Origin: Adhaeribacter arboris
GTDB lineage: Bacteria > Bacteroidota > Bacteroidia > Cytophagales > Hymenobacteraceae
Length of the DNA: 64,000 nucleotides
Reading direction: 5' to 3'
Assembly (NCBI RefSeq): GCF_003023845.1
Contig: NZ_PYFT01000002.1
Span: 1-64,000, forward strand
Part shown: one piece after another, positions 26,633-34,946 of the stretch
Position numbering within the stretch: the first letter of the stretch is position 1
Layout: every line of letters starts with the position of its first letter
Position numbers and translations under genes: made by a program
The notes under the pieces: model-generated
Told to the model about the DNA's origin: nothing
Databases searched by the model: none
Seen by the model: the letters and a program-made list of their open reading frames with translations, nothing else

Positions 26633-27493
26633 ATGAGCAATGTAATAAGTAAACCCCACCTGCCCTCCGCTAATCAGCAACCGTTAACTAAGCTCAGCAT
26701 AGTGACTTTGCGTTGGTCGGCCTTCTTGCTGGTGACTACGGTCTGGATCAGTGCCGCTCTGTTTGGTTTATATATTCTGGCTTTTTACGCGGCGGCGCTC
26801 TACGAAGGCGACACCAACCGGTGGAACGAAGTTTTGCCGGGCTTGTATGAGCAAGGTTCCGTCACCACAACTTCCGGGATTGGCCTGCATTTCGCTACCG
26901 GAGGTATTATTCTCTTGCTGGGCAGTATTCAGCTAGTAGACAATATCCGGCTTCGTTTTCCCACCTGGCACCGGTGGATTGGCCGGATATATGTCATTTC
27001 TTCTTTGCTGGCTGCCCTAGGTGGGTTGCTATTTATTCTCCTGAAAGGCACTATTGGTGGCTTGGTAATGGACCTGGGCTTTGGCTTGTACGGCGTATTG
27101 ATGTTGGTAGCAGCCATAGAAACCTACCGGCATGCCGTAGCCCTACGCTTCGAAAAACATCGGGCCTGGGCTTTACGCTTGTATGCGCTGGCGATTGGTT
27201 CGTGGTTATACCGCATGGACTATGGTTTCTGGCTACTGTTGACCGACGGCTTGGGGCATACCCAGCAGTTCACCGGCGTCTTTGACCAGATCATGTTCTT
27301 CTTTTTCTACTTGCCCAATCTCCTGGTGGTGGAAGCTTTTATCCGCGCCCGTGATTACCAAGCTTCTTCGACGGTGAAGTTGGCGGCTTCTTTTGTTTTG
27401 CTGTTGGCCACTACTTTTCTACTAGTGGGTACCTATTATTTTACCTTGTATTATTGGGGTCCAGCAATCGTAAAGTGGCTACCCCTCTCTTAA
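26633..27493 (+). CDS. DUF2306-type membrane protein
   Basis: 286 residues from ATG 26633 (MSNVISKPHLPS); ATG 26615 is an alternative start. Seven or so hydrophobic spans, with the family pattern FATGGIILLLGSIQLVDNIR and RFPTWHRWIGRIYVISSLLA, where conserved His and Arg sit at membrane edges, then EKHRAWALRLYAL. Predicted inner-membrane protein, haem- or quinone-linked roles have been suggested for related families but none is established. It follows the cupin on the same strand. Confidence 0.7.
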   Translation: MSNVISKPHLPSANQQPLTKLSIVTLRWSAFLLVTTVWISAALFGLYILAFYAAALYEGDTNRWNEVLPGLYEQGSVTTTSGIGLHFATGGIILLLGSIQLVDNIRLRFPTWHRWIGRIYVISSLLAALGGLLFILLKGTIGGLVMDLGFGLYGVLMLVAAIETYRHAVALRFEKHRAWALRLYALAIGSWLYRMDYGFWLLLTDGLGHTQQFTGVFDQIMFFFFYLPNLLVVEAFIRARDYQASSTVKLAASFVLLLATTFLLVGTYYFTLYYWGPAIVKWLPLS

Positions 27494-27540
27494 TAGAAAG
27501 CATGTCCCATTTACCAAAAAGATCCCGCACCTTCTTAGCG

Positions 27541-27557
27541 TATTTTCCTGGAAAATA
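27541..27557. promoter_or_regulatory. 8-bp perfect palindrome upstream of the SnoaL-like gene
   Basis: TATTTTCC-T-GGAAAATA, ending 18 bases before the next start codon. It may be an operator. Confidence 0.35.
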
Positions 27558-27575
27558 AATCATCTACCTTCTCTT

Positions 27576-28091
27576 ATGAAAGTAAATTACGTTCTAATTG
27601 CTCTGATTTTGGCCCTAACGCTGCCCGCCGCCATCACCGAAGCCCAAGTTAATTCTTCAGATAAGGATACTATTCAAAGTATTATCCAGCAAGAAACAGA
27701 AGACTGGAACAAGGGCGATGCGAAAGGCTATTCCCGGTGTTTTGCCTCGGATGGCACTTTTACCAATATTCTGGGCATGTTCTTTACCGGGAAAGAAGAA
27801 TTTGAGAAAAGGCACCAGCAAATATTTGCCGGTATCTTTCGGGGAACAGCGATGAAACAAAATATTATTTCGCTCAAGTTTGTTCGTCCGGATGTAGCCC
27901 TAGTAGAAACGCTTACCTGGACTTCCGGATTCTCCAAAGCTGGTCTTCCACCCGGCATGCATCCGGATACAAAAGGACGTCTACGGACTCGTTTATTACA
28001 GGTGATGGTAAAAGAGAAAGGCCGGTGGAAAGTTGTTAGCTATCACAATGTGGAGGTAAACCCGGAAGTACTTCTACCAGAGCCGCAATGA
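27576..28091 (+). CDS. secreted SnoaL/DUF4440-like protein
   Basis: 171 residues with a signal peptide (to about AITEAQ), then a cystatin-like alpha+beta barrel: DTIQSIIQQETEDWNKGDAK, GYSRCFASDGTFTNILGMFF, FEKRHQQIFAGIFRGT, and ending GRWKVVSYHNVEVNPE. This matches the SgcJ/EcaC-type family within SnoaL-like proteins, which bind or modify small molecules and lack a universal catalytic residue set. Periplasmic by its signal. It stands alone, between the DUF2306 gene and IS3 copy 1. Confidence 0.75.
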   Translation: MKVNYVLIALILALTLPAAITEAQVNSSDKDTIQSIIQQETEDWNKGDAKGYSRCFASDGTFTNILGMFFTGKEEFEKRHQQIFAGIFRGTAMKQNIISLKFVRPDVALVETLTWTSGFSKAGLPPGMHPDTKGRLRTRLLQVMVKEKGRWKVVSYHNVEVNPEVLLPEPQ

Positions 28092-28177
28092 ATCGGATAA
28101 AATCTTTAGAAAGTAGCTGTTTCAGTTTAGCCTTTATACCAATTAGAGCAGGTCGGTTCCTGAAATAGCTTTACAGG

Positions 28178-29090
28178 TTAGATGGTTAAAGTTCTATTTA
28201 CATTATTGCTTAACTGGTTTGTATTGATAAGGTTTCTCCTTTCCTGTTTTCGCCAACGTTTTTTAAGTGGACCTTCCTGCTGGTGTGCCTGAGCAGGAGT
28301 TAAGTAATCACAGGAAGCAGGAGGGCGCAGCTGGTTATAAGCCAGGATAGACTTAGTGATTGCTGCCTTGGCTAAGTCAAAGGAGATAAAAGCCCGGCAG
28401 TTAAATTCATCTTTAAGGATGCCGTTTATTCTTTCGGCTATAGCATTTTCCCCGGGGTCTCCTTGATTGGTCATACTGATGCGGATCTCCTTGGAACAAA
28501 GTAACTCAATATATTCTTGGCAGCAGTACTGGATACCCCGGTCCGAATGATGAATCAAGCTTTCTTTTCCCTTGGGTAAAGTCTTAACTGCCATTTGTAG
28601 AGCCGCCAATGGTCCTTTCGTCTGTAAGGTGGTATCCAGGGCCCAACCCATGATTTTATGAGAATAAGCATCCGTGATCAAACTTAAATAGCTAAAATCA
28701 CGCCCCGTTCTGATGTAGGTGATATCACTTACCCATAGCTGATTAGGTTGGGTCGCCGTGAATTCTTTCACTAGGTTCACATACTTGTAAAATGGATGCT
28801 GCGAGTTAGTTGTTTTTGCCCGTTTGCGTCGCTTAGAACGCAGTAAATGATGCTCCCGCAGCAAGTCATACAGCTTGTCCCGCCCCAGTTTTATTTGATG
28901 CTCGGCCAAGAAGTCACTTAGCAAATGATGCAGTTTTCCCGTGCCTACGCCGGGTAATTGCTCCCGCATCTTTATTACTTCTTTGACAATAGCCAGCTGA
29001 TTTATTTCCACTTTTTCTTGCTGCCACCGCTGCTCATAGTAGGCTTGCCGGGATTTTCTCTCGCAGTCCGCACAGTTTCCCTAAACCTAT
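28178..29090 (-). pseudogene. IS3 OrfB transposase, frameshifted near its start
   Basis: Intact from 29011 down (MEINQLAIVKEVIKMREQLP). It carries the full DDE catalytic core: WVSDITYI (Asp), IHHSDRGIQY (Asp) and ENAIAERIN (Glu). The upstream part, ELNTQHPLIGLGKLCG, then ESRQAYYEQRWQQE, is broken by an extra A near 29055. The integrase core is almost identical to that of the copy at 31744. An A AAA AAG slippery site is still present near 29137. Confidence 0.8.
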
Positions 29091-29258
29091 TAAGGGATGC
29101 TGGGTGTTTAACTCCTGGACCGCTTGGAACCATACTTTTTTCTAATGTCTATCTTTAGCTGCTTTTCAGCCACCGAAATCATACTCTGTAAGGCGGTATT
29201 CTGCAGCTTTAATTGCGTTACTTGAGCTTCGGCTTCTTGTAATTGTCGCTTTAACTGT

Positions 29259-29495
29259 TCAACGGTTGTTTGGGATGGTGCCATCAGAAATGCTGATTTT
29301 GGTCGATAATACTCCGGGCAGCCGCGTTTTAAAGTACCAGCGATTCCATTTTTGTAAAACGGAACCTGAAACCTGATGCTTTTGAATGGATTGTCGAAGG
29401 GAAAGCATGCCCGAACGAATTTCTTCGACCATGATTCTTTTCTCTTTAGACGAGTAAGCTTCTTTTACGTTTCCTTTTAATTCACTTTTATTCAT
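29259..29495 (-). pseudogene. IS3 OrfA, frameshifted
   Basis: Begins MNKSELKGNVKEAYSSKEKR, with the helix-turn-helix region LRQSIQKHQVSGSVLQKWNR. It departs from the intact OrfA of copy 3 after WYFKTRLP because of an extra G near 29313. Restoring the frame gives YYRPKSAFLMAPS as in copy 3. Confidence 0.75.
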
Positions 29496-29610
29496 AGCTT
29501 TATACTCTTGGTGTAAAGCTATTTCAGGAGTTTACCGCAAGGCCTCATAACCAAGAATATGTAAAATAGAAATTTTGGTTTAGGTTATTTTCAGTTTTAA
29601 ATTTAAAAAA

Positions 29611-30723
29611 TTAATTATTGTTATCTTTGCTATTAAGTCTTCTTTCCAACTCTTCTTCTATCTCCTCAATAGTAGGTAGTTCACCTTTTAATTCCTCTGG
29701 AACAGCATGAGTCAGCTGATATTCCGCAACTCCTAGTGGCGCTGTTATATTCTTTAATGAGTATTCTACGACCACCTTATTAGGAGTTTTGCAGAGTAAT
29801 ATACCTATACTTGGATTATCGCTTGGATGCCTCATTTGCGCATCCACAGCGTTTAAATAGAAATTCAGTTTTCCGGCAAATTCCGGCTGAAAGTCTTTCA
29901 TTTTTAATTCTACCACTACATGGCAACGTAGCTTAGTATGGTAGAGCAGGATGTCTAAATAATATGTATCCCCATTGACATGGACCTGGTACTGCCTGCC
30001 CATGTACGCAAAGCCTTGGCCTAACTCTAGCAGAAAGTTGGTAACTTGGTCAGCCAGCGCGTTTTCCAGATCCCTTTCCCTTGCCTGTGGTCCTAAAGTA
30101 AGAAAATCAAAATTATATGGATTTTTTAGCGTTTCTATAGCAAGGTCAGCTTGAGGCTTCGGAAGCGTTAAAGCAAAATTATTTTGCGCTTTACCCTGTC
30201 GTTGATAGAGCTTACTATCCATTTGGTGCAACAGTACGACACGGGACCAATTATAGCGAATTGTCTCACTCACGTAAAAAAGCGCTTCTTTCACATCGGC
30301 GCACTTTGTAATAATCTCGCGGTTATGTCCCCATGGAATTAGTCCCACAAGCTGTGGCACTAATTCTTGCTCATCGTCCAAATTTACAACAGAAGGTAAT
30401 TGTCCCACAAGCTGTGGGACTAATTCTTGCTCTTGACTATAAAACAGGTACCACTTGCGGATATAAAATAAGTTAGTTCTAGAAAAGCCCTTCATTTTGG
30501 GAAACGCTATACTCAAGTCTTTGGATAACTGCTCAATTAAGTTATCGCCCCAATTAGCCTCCTGTTGCTTCTCTACTATCTCCTTTCCCAATTGCCAATA
30601 TACTAGGATTAGCTCTGTATTTACTCTAACTGCTGCTTTCAGTTGAGAAACTTGTATTCGTTTCTCCAGTTGTGCTATCCAAGAGTGGTAAGCTTCTCTT
30701 TGGTTTAACTCAATTTCGTTCAT
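29611..30723 (-). CDS. PDDEXK nuclease of the DUF1016/YhcG family
   Basis: 370 residues. An N-terminal helical DUF1016 domain (REAYHSWIAQLEKRIQVSQL; NTELILVYWQLGKEIVEKQQ) is followed by a C-terminal PD-(D/E)xK nuclease with Asp257 (YYLDILLYH) and Glu272-Leu-Lys274 (VVVELKMKDF). Complete compared with the family. These proteins are often embedded in type I restriction loci, and an HsdR-like fragment lies 560 bp upstream. A 10-residue segment, EQELVPQLVG, is duplicated at 98-107 and 118-127, an in-frame expansion of the linker. Confidence 0.85.
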   Translation of the reverse strand: MNEIELNQREAYHSWIAQLEKRIQVSQLKAAVRVNTELILVYWQLGKEIVEKQQEANWGDNLIEQLSKDLSIAFPKMKGFSRTNLFYIRKWYLFYSQEQELVPQLVGQLPSVVNLDDEQELVPQLVGLIPWGHNREIITKCADVKEALFYVSETIRYNWSRVVLLHQMDSKLYQRQGKAQNNFALTLPKPQADLAIETLKNPYNFDFLTLGPQARERDLENALADQVTNFLLELGQGFAYMGRQYQVHVNGDTYYLDILLYHTKLRCHVVVELKMKDFQPEFAGKLNFYLNAVDAQMRHPSDNPSIGILLCKTPNKVVVEYSLKNITAPLGVAEYQLTHAVPEELKGELPTIEEIEEELERRLNSKDNNN

Positions 30724-30828
30724 GCCTAATATTACATCATTACTCTTGAAATTTACCGGAAGAAATCTTTTTACTAAAACTTTACTCTCTATTTATTTAA
30801 AAATTTAAGATTTTCAGATTGTCAAGCT

Positions 30829-31188
30829 TTATAAACGCAGGCCATAAAGATGGATGATCTTCTCTTCCAGTTCGGCCGTGACAATGAGCTGGCGCTTAGG
30901 CAGAACTACTGGTTCAAAACTGCCTGAGCGGCCCCGGCTGCTCTCCAACTCAAACTCGCCCGACAAGCTTTTGACCTTCTTGCTGGTTTTGCCATTTTTG
31001 CGGTTGGACTTGCCGGCGGCTTTTTCCTCCTGCAGGTGGGCTTCCAACTCGCCGGCCATAGCAGCCTCTAAAAAATGCTTAAGCAACGGAGCAAAGATAC
31101 CCTGGTCTCCATTCAGCGGCTTACCCGCATATAATCCTTGGATGGCTTCCTGTTTGAAGCGCTCAAAGTCAAATTCTTCTTGTTCCAT
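30829..31188 (-). pseudogene. IS256-family transposase, N-terminal fragment
   Basis: 119 residues, MEQEEFDFERFKQEAIQGLY, then HFLEAAMAGELEAHLQEEKA, NRKNGKTSKKVKSLSGEFEL and KIIHLYGL. These match the first third of IS256 transposases (normally about 400 residues). The DDE core is absent; the frame ends three codons after the point of truncation. One candidate end sequence (ACTTGACACAGTTCG) lies upstream near 31235. The other end of the IS is missing, so the element is a remnant. Confidence 0.8.
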
Positions 31189-31281
31189 TGTAGACTGTGA
31201 AGTTAAAGTAGTTATTTTTTCCCCTTTTCTTTAACTTGACACAGTTCGTTTTACAGTCTCTTCCAGTCTGATTCAGCTTTT

Positions 31282-31735
31282 TTAGAAAGGAGTATTATTC
31301 AAGCTCTTTTCAAAATCATCACATAATTGGTTAACAATGTCTTGAGTTTCTCTTATGAAAAACTCACCTAAATCTTTATTTCTTCGGATAAATTTTCGGT
31401 AAATTTTTGCGAAATCTTCGAATATTTCATCATCATCAAAGGCTGAACCATCATCCTGCATTTTAGCTATTACCCTAATACCGGCTTCATCGGTTTTAAC
31501 ATAGGCAAAGAACTTTTTAATTTTAGCCTCAAAATCCTTAATAAGTTCTTCAATAGCTTCTTCTTCCTGATTTCGCTTTTCGATTACTTTAAGAATATCA
31601 AACTTATATTTTTTATCTCCTAAACCATTTGAGCCAGCATTTACGCCTGGTTTACTTTTTACTTTTTCTTTGTATTCGGTTGGAGCAATAATACCTATTT
31701 TATTATCGGTTATTAATAGCTTTCTACTCTTGGTG
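31282..31735 (-). pseudogene. C-terminal fragment of a type I restriction R subunit (HsdR-like)
   Basis: An open frame with no start reads from the junction with IS3 DNA near 31735 to TAA 31282-31284: VKSKPGVNAGSNGLGDKKYK, FDILKVIEKRNQEEEAIEEL, DFEAKIKKFFAYVKTDEAG. The helical 'FDILKVIEKRN' end resembles HsdR C-terminal regions; this is from memory and could instead be another large helicase. It is cut at its 5' side by the IS3 copy 2 junction. With the DUF1016 nuclease downstream it suggests a lost type I restriction locus. Confidence 0.45.
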
Positions 31736-32712
31736 TAAAGCTATTGCAGGAGTTAAACACGCAGCATCCCTTACTAGGTTTAGGGAAACTGTGCGGATTG
31801 TTTGGCAAATCCCGGCAAGCCTACTATGAGCAGCTTTGGCAGCAAGATAAAAAGCAGGTAAAGCAAATGGCTCTTGTGAAAGAAGTAATAAAGTTGCGGG
31901 CGCAATTACCCGGTGTGGGTACCGAGAAACTACATCATCTATTGACTAACTTCTTAGCTGAGCATGAGATAAAACTGGGGCGAGATAAGCTGTATGACCT
32001 GCTGCGAGAGCATCATTTACTGCGTTCTAAACGGCGCAAACGAGCCAAGACCACGAACTCCCAGCACTCTTTTTATAAATACGTCAATCTGGTGAAAGAA
32101 TTCACGGCGACCCAACCGAATCAGGTATGGGTAAGTGATATCACCTACATTAGAACAGGTCGTGATTTTAGTTATTTAAGTTTAATCACGGATGCTTATT
32201 CGCATAAAATCATGGGTTGGGCCTTGGATACCACCTTACAGACGAAAGGACCATTGGCGGCTCTACAAATGGCGATTAAGACTTTACCTAAGGGAAAAGA
32301 AAGCTTGATTCATCATTCGGACCGGGGTATCCAGTACTGCTGCAAAGAATATATTGAGTTACTTTGTTCCAAGGAGATCCGCATCAGTATGACCAATCAA
32401 GGAGACCCCGGGGAAAATGCTATAGCCGAAAGAATAAACGGCATCCTTAAAGATGAATTTAACTGCCGGGCTTTTATCTCCTTTGACTTAGCCAAGGCAG
32501 CAATCACTAAGTCCATCCTGGCTTATAACCAACTGCGTCCTCCTGCTTCTTGTGATTACTTAACCCCTAACCAAGCCCACCGAAAGGAAGGAACACTGAA
32601 AAAGCGCTGGCGAAAATACAAAAGAAAAAATCCCATTAACCAGGAGTTGCTAATCGAGAAATTAAATAGAATTTTTACCGTTTAACCTGTAAAGCTATTT
32701 CAGAAATCTACC
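31714..32712 (+). mobile_element. IS3-family element, copy 2, rearranged at its left end
   Basis: The right end TGTAAAGCTATTTCAGAAATC (ending near 32712) is normal. On the left, instead of the usual end and orfA, there is an inverted IS left end (31714-31755, matching the reversed orfA-side end of copy 1) fused directly to the orfB coding start at GAGTTAAAC. This points to an IS-mediated deletion or inversion. Confidence 0.75.
31744..32685 (+). CDS. IS3 OrfB transposase, copy 2
   Basis: About 313 residues from the junction, with ELNTQHPLLGLGKLCGLFGK, then an intact integrase core: WVSDITYI, IHHSDRGIQY and ENAIAERIN supply the D, D and E residues. The OrfA half and the frameshift site are missing, so it would need an external start. 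The first codon read here is not a strong start. It may be silent or supply only the catalytic domain. Confidence 0.75.
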   Translation: MQELNTQHPLLGLGKLCGLFGKSRQAYYEQLWQQDKKQVKQMALVKEVIKLRAQLPGVGTEKLHHLLTNFLAEHEIKLGRDKLYDLLREHHLLRSKRRKRAKTTNSQHSFYKYVNLVKEFTATQPNQVWVSDITYIRTGRDFSYLSLITDAYSHKIMGWALDTTLQTKGPLAALQMAIKTLPKGKESLIHHSDRGIQYCCKEYIELLCSKEIRISMTNQGDPGENAIAERINGILKDEFNCRAFISFDLAKAAITKSILAYNQLRPPASCDYLTPNQAHRKEGTLKKRWRKYKRKNPINQELLIEKLNRIFTV

Positions 32713-32942
32713 TTCGACGAAGTGGTTTTTTATAGCTTTACTCATTAGGCTTGCTCCAATGGGTACAATGGCTAGACGAAAGTAACAGCCTTTTCCCTCC
32801 AGAGTTTATCTGCTTCATTGAAGTACGGGTACAGGTAATCCCGAATTTATCTCCACCTTATGCTAGGGAATAAATTCCACTCACCAGTTTGTTTTACCAG
32901 CACCAGTAATAAACGGGTTCTCAAACGTTCTTAGGCCTTGCC

Positions 32943-33485
32943 TTAGGAGCAATACTTGTCTAGTAGTTGTTGTTCTACTCCTTTCTTCTTCGCCCAAACC
33001 GCGATCAGCTTTAAAAGAGGAGTAGTGAAGGACATTATACCCGGTAGCCGCATATCGCTCAGGATACCGCAAATAGCTAAATGGGTAAAATTTTTAGGAA
33101 CATTTCTGGTAGAGTACAAGCCATCTGAAGCTAGTCCGGCTAAAATTCTCAAGGTATTTTCAAAGCCGGTATGGCCGGGATACACTTCGTTGCGGAAACG
33201 GATTTCGGTGTTACCCGGATTAAAGAACCGATGCACTTGCCCAATTTTAACTACATAAGCTTCCCCGGGTTTTAAGATGAAGCGTTGGTGATTTTTGAAC
33301 TCTAAGCCTAGCTCTCCTTCTAAAGCCGTAAAGGTCTCGGTATAGGAAGTATGATAATGTAAAGGATTGCCGCCACCCGGCTGTAAAGTAATAATGAGTT
33401 CCGTAACTGCCCCATTGGTTTCCGCGGCGGTTTGCACAAAAATGATGGATTCTTTCAGGCAGGGGTTGACAATGATTCGTCTCAT
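32943..33485 (-). CDS. cupin-domain protein, copy 2 (complete)
   Basis: 180 residues from ATG 33485. Cupin motif 1 is PLHYHTSYTETFTALEGELG, motif 2 is LKPGEAYVVKIGQVHRFFNP. A helical C-terminal part of about 70 residues follows (ENTLRILAGLASDGLYSTRN). This extra helical tail is unlike the short cupin at 26140. The truncated copy at 25832 is nearly identical over its first 65 residues. It lies 61 bases from the end of DUF418 copy 2, same strand and downstream, mirroring the left arm. Confidence 0.85.
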   Translation of the reverse strand: MRRIIVNPCLKESIIFVQTAAETNGAVTELIITLQPGGGNPLHYHTSYTETFTALEGELGLEFKNHQRFILKPGEAYVVKIGQVHRFFNPGNTEIRFRNEVYPGHTGFENTLRILAGLASDGLYSTRNVPKNFTHLAICGILSDMRLPGIMSFTTPLLKLIAVWAKKKGVEQQLLDKYCS

Positions 33486-33546
33486 CTTATTATAGGAAAA
33501 TTTATTATAGGAAAATAAAATTACTTATAAGTGTTGCGAAATGCTA

Positions 33547-34803
33547 CTATCTAGCCGCCGGAGCTTTAACCCGTTTGATTTTGGCCGCTTCTTCCTGACC
33601 GTAGGTCCAGCGCCGCCAAAGCTTTTCCATTGGTCCCATGGAATGGTATCGCAACCACACGTTGCTATACACTACCTGAAGCCCATAAATCAGCAGCACG
33701 AGGCCCAAAGCTTCTAGCAGCGTTACCTTCCCGGCAAGTCCCCCCGCGTACCCGTAGAAAAGAGCCATGCAAAGCAGGGTTTGCAGCAGGTAATTGGTCA
33801 GCCCCATCCGCCCCGTACTCGCTATCCAGCCCACGAACCGGGCAGGTAGGTGCGGCCAGCAAAGCGTGAGTTCCATTAAAAGGACGAGGGTCAGCAGGGG
33901 AGTACCAATAAATTCGGCCAGGGAGAAAAGCAGCTTTTCAGCAGCGAGCTGGTGGGGCGGGAGCAAATGGATCCCGAAGAGCGGTAAGCCGGAAAGAGCT
34001 TTAAGCACTACGGCCAAAGGAAACACTAGTAAGGCGATGCGCAAGAAAGAAAGCTTAAAGCGATCTATATGTTGAAACAGGTGCAATTTACCCGCTATAA
34101 GCCCGAGCAGAAACATAATCAAATAATGAGCATAAGAGGCCAAGCCCTGCTGGACGGCTTTTAAATGCAGCATCACCACGCCTAAGGCTTGCATACTCAT
34201 CACTTGCAGCAATGAACCCTGCTGCCAGATCTGCAACACTTGTCTAATCACGGCGTCAAACTCTTGTTGATTTTGGGCTAGTTGCTGGGGAGTAGCAGGA
34301 AAGAATACTGTATTTACCGTTTGGCAAAGAATAACCAAAAGGACTAGACCAATGATCCATCTTAGAAGGGTTGCTACCGATTGGCGGTTAAAGTAGATTA
34401 AAGTAAAGCCCAGCAAGGCGTACTTATGCAGCACATCGCCAAACCAGAAAATAAAAGCGTGGATGAGCCCTAGCAAAAGCAGTCCCCACAAGCGGCGTTT
34501 AAACAGCCGGTTGGCATCCCATCCCGCCTGCTGATTCTTTTGCTCCATGAGGTAAAATCCCAAGCCGAAGAGAAAACTGTAAAGGGTGTAGAATTGCCCT
34601 TTAAAGAAAAGATGCAGGAAAAACTGCGTGGGAGCATAGGTGGTGGGTTGGTCTAAACTAAGCGCATACACCTGCTCGGGCCGCAGAAAGGCAAACAAGG
34701 CATAGGTTTGGATATTAATAACTAGAATGCCAAAAAGCGCAAAGCCGCGGATAAAATCCAGTACTTGGATACGGGTGGTTGTCGGCAAGATAGAAGAGGC
34801 CAT
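33547..34803 (-). CDS. DUF418 (YeiB-like) membrane protein, copy 2
   Basis: 418 residues from ATG 34803 (MASSILPTTTRIQVLDFIRG). A longer frame back to 35037 covers the T9SS gene's 3' end and is not used. Same length and layout as copy 1 (24514-25770), with most residues identical, including VGWIASTGRMGLTNYLLQTL and the tail LWRRWTYG. It lies in inverted orientation to copy 1, downstream of a T9SS gene and upstream of a cupin gene, as on the left arm. The duplication is recent enough that intergenic DNA is also alike. Confidence 0.85.
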   Translation of the reverse strand: MASSILPTTTRIQVLDFIRGFALFGILVINIQTYALFAFLRPEQVYALSLDQPTTYAPTQFFLHLFFKGQFYTLYSFLFGLGFYLMEQKNQQAGWDANRLFKRRLWGLLLLGLIHAFIFWFGDVLHKYALLGFTLIYFNRQSVATLLRWIIGLVLLVILCQTVNTVFFPATPQQLAQNQQEFDAVIRQVLQIWQQGSLLQVMSMQALGVVMLHLKAVQQGLASYAHYLIMFLLGLIAGKLHLFQHIDRFKLSFLRIALLVFPLAVVLKALSGLPLFGIHLLPPHQLAAEKLLFSLAEFIGTPLLTLVLLMELTLCWPHLPARFVGWIASTGRMGLTNYLLQTLLCMALFYGYAGGLAGKVTLLEALGLVLLIYGLQVVYSNVWLRYHSMGPMEKLWRRWTYGQEEAAKIKRVKAPAAR

Positions 34804-34946
34804 GAGTTTAGTTTTTTTAAAGAAGGTTACAGACCGGCATTCCAGAAAAGTCCGCTGATCGGTCCGGTAACCTCCCCTATGGTAGATAAATGGTAACGAC
34901 AAAGGATAAAGTTGGCCGGAGGCAACTTGCCTTCGGCCAAGCTTCC

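Larger units (their letters stand above)
28150..29537 (-). mobile_element. IS3-family insertion sequence, copy 1 (inactivated)
   Basis: Ends TCCTGAAATAGCTTTACA at the low side (28158 onward) and its complement at 29509-29526, with the IS3 outer bases GGTAAAC visible at the orfA side. Holds orfA and orfB on the minus strand, each with a one-base frameshift. No clear target duplication. Confidence 0.85.
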
